64,000 nucleotides of DNA. Origin: Firmicutes bacterium UBA2058. GTDB taxonomy: Bacteria > Bacillota > Clostridia > Tissierellales > Sedimentibacteraceae. The stretch is from positions 1 to 64,000 of the forward strand of contig DDAM01000042.1 in the NCBI GenBank assembly GCA_002332905.1, written 5' to 3'. Below the pieces are notes generated by a model that worked only from the letters and a program-made list of their open reading frames with translations, did not search any database and was not told the origin of the DNA. A program made the translations under genes and the position numbers. Below, piece after piece: positions 57,744 to 64,000 of the stretch (positions within the stretch are counted from its first letter, which is position 1; every line of letters starts with the position of its first letter).

Positions 57744-58598
57744 ATGAGCGAAATTGTTTTAGTTAAATCAATTAAAAGTGGGGATGGAGATTTAAATTAT
57801 CCATCTGGAATTTGTTATTATGAAAAAAATAACGTATTTTATATTGCTGATATGCAAAACCACAGAATATGTTGGCTAAAAGAAGATGGTAGTATAGGAG
57901 AATTGCCGAACAGTATTGCATGCAGCGATATTTGCTCAACTTTGATGCGACCACTTGCTTTATGGATTACAAATCACGGTACTTTATTTGTGGCTGATGC
58001 TGAGCAAAACAATATTTTCTATAAGACTCAGCAAGAGGAGGTATGGAGACCAATCAAAATTGATTCTGAGTTTACATTTAACTTCCCAGCAGGAGTCACA
58101 GTTGATGAGATAGGCAATATATACACAAATGATTTTTTGAATAACAGACTTGTTAAAATTACATCTGATGGAGATGTATCGGTGCTTATAGAGGGTAGCG
58201 AAAATATTAATAAGCCTTATGGAATTTTTTATCATAACAACAAACTGTATTATACAGATACAGGAAATGCACGAATATGTTATTTAGATATAAAAGATAA
58301 TCATGTTCATATATTAAACCCACAGGCAGAGACTAAAGAATTAAGCTATCCAATAGCAATAACCCTTGATATGAAGGGTAATATATATGTTTGTGAACAA
58401 AGAAGAATGTATTTGATTGATATTAATACAAATATCTTGTCTCTAATATTAAATCAAGATATATGGAAGGAACAAATGCAAAGACACTATATTAAAGATA
58501 GAATATGTCATATTGGAGCTGCGTTCGTTAAAAATAAAGGTGAGATTTACTGGGTAGATACAATCAAAGGCTGTATTTATAAAACAATAATCAAGTAG
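57744..58598 (+). CDS. NHL-repeat beta-propeller protein, 284 aa
   Basis: 284-aa NHL-type protein: repeated text such as NYPSGICYYEKNNVFYIADM, RPLALWITNHGTLFVADAEQ, FPAGVTVDEIGNIYTNDFLN, NKPYGIFYHNNKLYYTDTGN and YPIAITLDMKGNIYVCEQRR marks five or six blades. No catalytic motif or signal peptide is seen. It starts three bases after the ACP stop without its own strong ribosome binding site, suggesting coupled translation. Related in style to the propeller half of the protein at 55946. Confidence 0.82.
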   Translation: MSEIVLVKSIKSGDGDLNYPSGICYYEKNNVFYIADMQNHRICWLKEDGSIGELPNSIACSDICSTLMRPLALWITNHGTLFVADAEQNNIFYKTQQEEVWRPIKIDSEFTFNFPAGVTVDEIGNIYTNDFLNNRLVKITSDGDVSVLIEGSENINKPYGIFYHNNKLYYTDTGNARICYLDIKDNHVHILNPQAETKELSYPIAITLDMKGNIYVCEQRRMYLIDINTNILSLILNQDIWKEQMQRHYIKDRICHIGAAFVKNKGEIYWVDTIKGCIYKTIIK

Positions 58599-58651
58599 TT
58601 AATCTCATTTAAACATATTTACATTAAATTACATTTTGAGGTGATCAAATA

Positions 58652-59941
58652 TTGAAAGCTGTTTTTATTGTTCCAGAGTATTCTATTGCTTCCAAGGATA
58701 ATAACTTTTTTATAAAAATGGATGATGATTGGGAGTATCATGCTAGAAGTAGGCTATGGTCATGTCCAAGTTTAAGCTTAATTACAATCGCTGGAATGAT
58801 GCCAAAAGATAGTGATATTAAATATATTGATTTGAATTACGCCCATGAATTCGAGGTTGATGCTGATTGGGCTTTCTTTTCACCGGCTACTTCTCAAGTT
58901 AATAGAGCATATAAACTTGCTGACAATCTAAGAAGCAAAGGAATAAAAGTTGCAATGGGAGGGCCACATGTATCTTTTTTACCAGATGAAGCTCTTTTAC
59001 ATTCAGATGTAGTATTTGTTGGAGAATCTGAAAATACTTTTTCAGAGTTTTTGAGTAATGTTGACAAAAACATAAGCAAACGGATTTATAAAGAGTCAAG
59101 GTATCCCGATTTATCATTAACACCTATGCCAGCATATTATTTGGCAAAACAATATCCTTATAAAAGTATACCTATGCAAACATCAAGAGGATGCCCTCAT
59201 CAATGTAGCTTTTGCATATCATCAAAGATTTATGGTAATAAAATTAGATGTAAAGCCTCATATCAAATGGATAGAGATGTAAAAGCCATAAAGGACTTAT
59301 ATAAAAAGCCATATATCTTCTTTACAGATGATAATTTATTTATTGATAAACGCAGGAATGATAGTTTTTTAAGTATTATGAAAAATAGTCATTTGAACTG
59401 GTATGCATTTTCGGATGCTGGTGTTGCTGATAATACCAAGTTGCTTTCAGAAATAGCTGACGCAGGGTGTACCCAGTTATTGATAGGGTTTGAGAGTTTA
59501 TGCTCAGAAAATTTGCAAGATCTGAACAAAAATAGTTGGAAAATGAAGAAACTTAATTTCTATAAAGATATTATTAATCGTATACAAAGTTTCGGAATAG
59601 GAGTTGTTGGAAGTTTTGTAGTGGGTATGGAAAATGATACAGTAGATGTATTTGAAAATTTATATAAATTTATTGAAGAAACCTCACTGTATGCAACTAA
59701 TATAACAATTTTAACTCCATTCCCAGGCACTGAAATTTACGAAAAATTTAAACGTGAAGGGAGATTACTATCGAATGATTGGTCTGTATATAACGGTTTT
59801 GAACTCACATACAAACCAAACAATATGACAATTGAAGAGTTGCAAAAAGGGTATGTAGATCTCAATATAAAGCTTAATTCTACTGAACGCATGAAAAGAG
59901 TTATAGATCATTTTAAAGTGGTATTAACAAGTAAAAATTAA
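58652..59941 (+). CDS. Cobalamin-binding radical SAM protein
   Basis: 429-aa B12-radical SAM protein similar to that at 52668. Cobalamin domain: WAFFSPATSQVNRAYKLADN, KVAMGGPHVSFLPDEALLHS. Cluster motif: RGCPHQCSFCISSKIYG (Cys181, Cys185, Cys188), then FFTDDNLFIDKRRND, TQLLIGFESLCSENL and ITILTPFPGTEIYEKF. TTG start with GAGGTGATC, an unusually full match to the ribosome, upstream. Probable role as a second methyl or carbon-bond-forming step, given the paired relation to 52668. Confidence 0.9.
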   Translation: MKAVFIVPEYSIASKDNNFFIKMDDDWEYHARSRLWSCPSLSLITIAGMMPKDSDIKYIDLNYAHEFEVDADWAFFSPATSQVNRAYKLADNLRSKGIKVAMGGPHVSFLPDEALLHSDVVFVGESENTFSEFLSNVDKNISKRIYKESRYPDLSLTPMPAYYLAKQYPYKSIPMQTSRGCPHQCSFCISSKIYGNKIRCKASYQMDRDVKAIKDLYKKPYIFFTDDNLFIDKRRNDSFLSIMKNSHLNWYAFSDAGVADNTKLLSEIADAGCTQLLIGFESLCSENLQDLNKNSWKMKKLNFYKDIINRIQSFGIGVVGSFVVGMENDTVDVFENLYKFIEETSLYATNITILTPFPGTEIYEKFKREGRLLSNDWSVYNGFELTYKPNNMTIEELQKGYVDLNIKLNSTERMKRVIDHFKVVLTSKN

Positions 59942-59994
59942 GATGATTAAATTCTTTATTATAAAAAAGACATATAGTTTTAGGAGATGAAGAG

Positions 59995-60537
59995 ATGAAA
60001 GCATTAATCTGCTATGACACGAAATATGGCTCTACCAATGAAATTTGTAAGTACATAAAATCTGGTATAAAAATGGATACAGATATAAAAAAAGTGTGTG
60101 AGGTAGATTCATTAGATTATGACATTATTATTATAGGTTCTCCAATATTTATAGGAAAACCTATGAGAAGTATTGAGAATTTTATTATAAATAATAAAGA
60201 AAAACTTAGAGATAAAAAAATAGCAGTTTTTGTGACCTGCTGGGCTATGGCTACTAAATATGGAGATGCATCAAAAGAATTTTTAGATCAAATTAAAAAA
60301 AATCTTCCGCCTTCTGATTTAATTTGTGAAAAAGCTTTACCAGGCAAACTTTTATTAGATAAGATTAGTGAAAAAGATAAATTAATCATGGGGCGACTAT
60401 TAAGAAGAATTGATGCTATGAGTGGGGAATTTGACAGCAAAAAAATAGTATGGCGAGATGCTAGAGACAGAAGAACTGCTGAAGATTTTGGGAGTGAAAT
60501 TGAAAATAGTTTTAAAAAAAAATTTAATATTTATTGA
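59995..60537 (+). CDS. Flavodoxin-like protein
   Basis: 180-aa flavodoxin-fold protein. The FMN phosphate loop is YDTKYGSTNEICKYI, and it has SLDYDIIIIGSPIFIGKPMR and KIAVFVTCWAMATKYGD. The length and C-terminal extension resemble HemG-type/menaquinone-dependent flavodoxins. It probably supplies electrons to the radical SAM enzymes or the HemN-like protein directly behind it (the two genes are separated by eight bases). Start at ATG 59995 with AGGAGATGAAGAG. Confidence 0.85.
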   Translation: MKALICYDTKYGSTNEICKYIKSGIKMDTDIKKVCEVDSLDYDIIIIGSPIFIGKPMRSIENFIINNKEKLRDKKIAVFVTCWAMATKYGDASKEFLDQIKKNLPPSDLICEKALPGKLLLDKISEKDKLIMGRLLRRIDAMSGEFDSKKIVWRDARDRRTAEDFGSEIENSFKKKFNIY

Positions 60538-60545
60538 GGTATCTT

Positions 60546-61901
60546 ATGATTAAAACTAATACTGATTATGACGTTGCAGTAATTAATTATCCGCTTATGG
60601 ATCCTAGAATTAAGCCTGAAGATTACAGCTCATATATGAAACTTGATTATAAAAGTGTTGATCCATGGAGTGTGCCAGTTTATATACATATTCCATTTTG
60701 CTCAAATATTTGTAAGTTTTGTGTATACAGTAGGCAAATTCCTAGTTCAAAACAAATTCTTGATGAATATGTTGATGCTTTAAAAAAAGAAATAAATCTA
60801 TACGCTAAAACAGCATACGTTCAATCTCAAAAAATAGATGCTATTTTTATAGGAGGAGGCACACCTACAGTACTTTCCTCTTCACAATTGAAAGAAATTA
60901 TTTCAGAATTAAAAAACAATTTACCTCTAGAAAATCCTGAAATTACAGTTGAGTGTAATATGTACAATGCTGATGAAAACAAGATTAGTTCTTTATATGA
61001 AGCAGGAGTTACACGTATAAGTACAGGAGTGCAAACATTTTCTCAAAAACTTAGAAATATATTAGAGATGAAATATACTGAAAAAGAAATTATCGAATGG
61101 ATTAACATGGTTAAAAAATATCCATTCAAAGATGTTGCTATTGATTTCCTATTTGGTCTTCCAGGACAAACACTGGATGAATGGAAGAATGATTTACAGA
61201 TTGCACTAACACTTCCTATTGATCATCTATCAATATATAAATTAACAGTTTTCTCTTATGTAAAATTATATAGTGAATTAGAAAATGGTACAATTCCTAA
61301 TTTACCTCAAGAAGATCAAGTCCTTGAAATGTATATGGAAGCAGATAAAATTCTTAAGGATAACAATTTTATTGTACAAAGTAGTCAGGAATATTGTAGA
61401 AATAATAATAAATCACAGTTCTGGGAATTAACTTATGATGGATATGGAGATAATCTTTCTTTTGGTGCATTCAGTTTTGGATATATAAATGGTGTTAATT
61501 ATCAAAATTTACAAAATCCTAAAGAATATATTTCTAAAGTCAATGAAGGAAAATTGCCAATTAAAATGGTAAGTCAAAAGATTACTCATGACAAGCTATT
61601 AGAACGTACTATGATGTTAAGTTTTAGAAGAAGTTTTATAGATAAGCAAGTATTTTATGATCAATATGGTAAGCATATGGAGGAAGTATTTGGAGATATC
61701 CTGATAGAACTCCAGAATAAAAACTATATATTTGACAATGGTAACCGATATGAGTTAACAACTTTAGGTCGCTATTATCAGGGAAGCGTAAGTGCAAAGT
61801 TTATGCGTTCAACCTTTGATAAAGTTAGTCCAATAAAGAAGAAAATTGCAGTTGGAATGCATGTAGTTCCGGATGCACTCGATGAAATGAAAGGAATATA
61901 G
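60546..61901 (+). CDS. HemN/HemW-like radical SAM protein
   Basis: 451-aa coproporphyrinogen-oxidase-like protein: YIHIPFCSNICKFCVYSRQI with cluster Cys52, Cys56 and Cys59, IFIGGGTPTVLSSSQLKEII, ITVECNMYNADENKISSLYE, GVTRISTGVQTFSQKLRNIL, FLFGLPGQTLDEW and a HemN-type C-terminal region. HemN-type enzymes in natural-product clusters carry out methylation or cyclopropanation via two SAM molecules, so a tailoring step is more likely than haem synthesis. I start at ATG 60546 (GAGGT five bases upstream) rather than TTG 60534. It is two bases from the KS gene that follows. Confidence 0.85.
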   Translation: MIKTNTDYDVAVINYPLMDPRIKPEDYSSYMKLDYKSVDPWSVPVYIHIPFCSNICKFCVYSRQIPSSKQILDEYVDALKKEINLYAKTAYVQSQKIDAIFIGGGTPTVLSSSQLKEIISELKNNLPLENPEITVECNMYNADENKISSLYEAGVTRISTGVQTFSQKLRNILEMKYTEKEIIEWINMVKKYPFKDVAIDFLFGLPGQTLDEWKNDLQIALTLPIDHLSIYKLTVFSYVKLYSELENGTIPNLPQEDQVLEMYMEADKILKDNNFIVQSSQEYCRNNNKSQFWELTYDGYGDNLSFGAFSFGYINGVNYQNLQNPKEYISKVNEGKLPIKMVSQKITHDKLLERTMMLSFRRSFIDKQVFYDQYGKHMEEVFGDILIELQNKNYIFDNGNRYELTTLGRYYQGSVSAKFMRSTFDKVSPIKKKIAVGMHVVPDALDEMKGI

Positions 61902-61903
61902 AT

Positions 61904-63121
61904 ATGGATAGTGTAGTTATAACAGGTATGGGAGTCATATCCTCTGCTGGCACAAACCTTGAAGAATTTTGGAAAACACTATCATCTGGAACAATCACTT
62001 ATAAAGAAATTGAAGAATATAAAGATGATAATAATTATCGAATAAAAATAGGTGCTCGTGTAGCAGATAATTCATGGCAAGTATTGGTGCCAAATCAATA
62101 TAAACAAATATATGGCAAAGCATCTCAATATAGCATAGCAGCATCTATATCAGCACTTGAAAACGCAGGATTAGCTATAGAAGATTTATCTCATTTGAGA
62201 GTAGCTATTGTTCTAAGTACTACAATGGGAGAAATTAATATTGAAGAGCAGTTATCTATGATTAAGCAATGTGAAAATTATGAAAAAATTACAAAGGAGT
62301 TTCTTGAAAAGTATAGAACAGATAATATAGTATCTGCTATAAGTAATATTCTAAATACTTCCGGACCAATATATGTTGTTCCTGCTGCTTGTGCAGGAGG
62401 CAATTATGCTGTTGGATTTGGTAAAAAACTTTTAGAGTGGGGTGAGGTTGACGTTGTAATAGCTGGTGGTGTGGATGTGTTTTCTAGAGTTGCATTTACT
62501 GGATTTCAAAGACTTCTATCACTATCACCAGATGTGTGTAGACCCTTCGATAAAGACAGGAAAGGTCTAGTGGTTGGAGAAGGCTGTGGCATTGTAATAA
62601 TGGAAAAATTATGCTCTGCAAAAGCAAGAAAAGCTCATATATATGGCGAAATCATGGGAGTCGGATTAACGTCAGATAGATTTCATATGACATCACCACA
62701 TCCACAGGGAGATGGCGCTGAAAGAGCAATAGCTTGTGCAATCAAAGAGGCTAATATTTCACCTGAAGATATAAATTATATTTCAGCTCATGGAACAGGA
62801 ACAGTAGCAAATGATAAAATTGAGGTTAAAGCTCTTAAGGCAGTTTTTGGTTCAGATAAAGTTCCACCAATAAGTTCTATTAAATCTATGATAGGTCACC
62901 CTATGGGTGCAGCTGGAGCTTTAGAATTAATAGCATCTATTCAAATGATGGAAAGAAGCATATTGATTCCTACAGTTAATTATTTACACCCAGATCCAGA
63001 CTGTGATATTGACTGCGTTCCTAATATTGCACGTAAAGCAAATATTAATTTTATTCTATCTAATTCATTTGGATTTGGGGGACAATCTAGTAGTATTATT
63101 ATCAAAAATGGGAGTAAATAA
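61904..63121 (+). CDS. Type II-like ketosynthase (KS-alpha / FabF-like)
   Basis: 405-aa beta-ketoacyl-ACP synthase. The active-site triad is visible: Cys163 in VPAACAGGNYAVGFG, His296 in SAHGTGTVANDKIE and His332 in IGHPMGAAGALELIAS. It also has the typical FDKDRKGLVVGEGCG loop. It is followed by a second ketosynthase-type gene one base after its stop, as in type II PKS KS-alpha/KS-beta pairs. It could extend the chain on one of the free ACPs. AAAGGA before ATG. Confidence 0.92.
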   Translation: MDSVVITGMGVISSAGTNLEEFWKTLSSGTITYKEIEEYKDDNNYRIKIGARVADNSWQVLVPNQYKQIYGKASQYSIAASISALENAGLAIEDLSHLRVAIVLSTTMGEINIEEQLSMIKQCENYEKITKEFLEKYRTDNIVSAISNILNTSGPIYVVPAACAGGNYAVGFGKKLLEWGEVDVVIAGGVDVFSRVAFTGFQRLLSLSPDVCRPFDKDRKGLVVGEGCGIVIMEKLCSAKARKAHIYGEIMGVGLTSDRFHMTSPHPQGDGAERAIACAIKEANISPEDINYISAHGTGTVANDKIEVKALKAVFGSDKVPPISSIKSMIGHPMGAAGALELIASIQMMERSILIPTVNYLHPDPDCDIDCVPNIARKANINFILSNSFGFGGQSSSIIIKNGSK

Positions 63122-64000
63122 ATGAAAAAAAATAGAGTGTATATAACTAGCTCAGGGGTTATTATTGGAATACAAGATGACAATATGCATAAAGATTTTA
63201 AAATAAAGCCTGAACAATACGAACCATTGCTTAAAAATTTTCAAACAAGAAATATTGATAGAATTAGTAAAATATCAATAGCCGCTGCTGCTATGACATT
63301 AGCAAAAGCCGGTATAAACATTGAAAAAGATAGTATAAATGATTACATGATGATTTTAGGAACTCAGTATAGTGCCCTGGAAAGTATACATAATTATGAT
63401 ATGGAAGCTTTAAAAAATGGAGCGTTAGCTGTTAATCCAGGTTTGTTTCCGAATACTGTTCTTAACTCTCCAGCATGTCAAGTAAGCATACAGTTTTCAA
63501 TTGCTGGTCCTGTATATACCGTTTGCAATGGATTAACATCAAGTCTTGATTCTATAGGTATGGGATACAATTTTATTAGAATGGGTTTATCGTCAATGGT
63601 CTTGGCTGGTGGTGTGGATGAAAATGCAGAGCTTCAAATCCTGATGAAAAATAGCGATAAAGGATTGGGAGAAGCAGGCGGATTTTTGATGCTAGAAAGC
63701 GAAAAAACAATAACAGATAATAAAAAACTTGCAGAAGTTGTTGGATATAAATCACAAGCACTAAATAGAGAGCAGAGAGTATCTCTAACTGAAACAATTG
63801 CAAGTTTAATTATTGATACAGCAGAATATGCAGGAGACAGTTATTGTAAAATATCAAATATGAGTTTAAGTTCAGATTTTGCTCTACAAGAGAGTGAAAA
63901 ACTTCTTGATGATATATGCAAGAAAATGAATTACAACAATTCAAGAGAATATATTGAAACAGATTGGATGGGAACTTGCGGTATTGTACAAGCGAATAAA
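63122..64000 (+). CDS. KS-beta / chain-length-factor-like protein, cut by right edge
   Basis: A ketosynthase-fold protein that runs off the window (about 293 codons visible). The region matching the nucleophile, GPVYTVCNGLTSSLDSIG, has Leu138 where Cys is expected (the nearby Cys134 is four residues too early). The partner motif LGEAGGFLMLESE is present. Such Cys-less partners form heterodimers with a KS-alpha and set chain length. Start ATG 63122 is adjacent to the preceding gene, and its 3' end lies outside the window. Confidence 0.82.
   Translation, partial: MKKNRVYITSSGVIIGIQDDNMHKDFKIKPEQYEPLLKNFQTRNIDRISKISIAAAAMTLAKAGINIEKDSINDYMMILGTQYSALESIHNYDMEALKNGALAVNPGLFPNTVLNSPACQVSIQFSIAGPVYTVCNGLTSSLDSIGMGYNFIRMGLSSMVLAGGVDENAELQILMKNSDKGLGEAGGFLMLESEKTITDNKKLAEVVGYKSQALNREQRVSLTETIASLIIDTAEYAGDSYCKISNMSLSSDFALQESEKLLDDICKKMNYNNSREYIETDWMGTCGIVQANK

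Overview
The window is AT-rich, uses AGGAGG-type ribosome binding sites, and carries a Clostridia-type groESL and two sites resembling Spo0A boxes. It is packed with oxygen-sensitive enzyme types (nine radical SAM proteins, two U32 proteins with cysteine clusters, a two-cluster ferredoxin-like protein, a flavodoxin). Together these suggest an anaerobic, endospore-type Clostridia bacterium. No tRNA, rRNA or CRISPR array was seen.

Left flank (1-3256): mostly decayed DNA. It holds a broken ATPase-like remnant running off the left edge, a small cysteine-rich hypothetical gene on the minus strand, several gene fragments, an XRE-family regulator with a Spo0A-like promoter element, and a degenerate transposase. 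Next come groES and groEL (3257-5184), with no CIRCE element visible upstream.

Biosynthetic region (5201 to the right edge, about 59 kb, all on the plus strand): an unusual hybrid nonribosomal peptide / polyketide gene cluster that is not complete within the window. Assembly parts are a C-A-PCP-E NRPS (signature close to the asparagine code), a free condensation domain, a B12-type radical SAM protein fused to an A-PCP module, an A-PCP protein (signature close to the glycine code), a KS-ACP protein, a free AMP-forming ligase, five free acyl carrier proteins, a thiolase-like enzyme with an altered active site, and a type II-like KS-alpha / KS-beta pair cut by the right edge. Precursor supply is suggested by a chorismatase-family enzyme plus a DAHP synthase, pointing to a hydroxybenzoate-type unit. 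Tailoring candidates are six cobalamin-binding radical SAM proteins (one being the fusion), three other radical SAM proteins, two U32 proteins (possible oxygen-independent hydroxylases), a glycosyltransferase, a large alpha/beta hydrolase, a PEP-synthase-like enzyme and an HAD phosphatase. Four C39/BtrH-like proteins, three lying near free ACPs, may be acyl transferases that release or transfer ACP-bound chains. An MTA/SAH nucleosidase probably clears radical SAM by-products. Export is likely through a serine-hydrolase / ABC-transporter fusion.

Control: a LoaP-type NusG paralogue lies in the middle of the cluster. A ~114-bp element, made of a hairpin followed by an intrinsic terminator, occurs twice: just after groEL at the head of the cluster, and just before loaP. 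A base-pair change in the hairpin stem is compensated between the copies. The simplest reading is that LoaP antiterminates transcription into the long cluster and controls its own gene. A TetR-type regulator and a self-contained MerR / Fpg-like DNA glycosylase operon, with its own promoter and terminator, are also embedded; the latter may give self-resistance.
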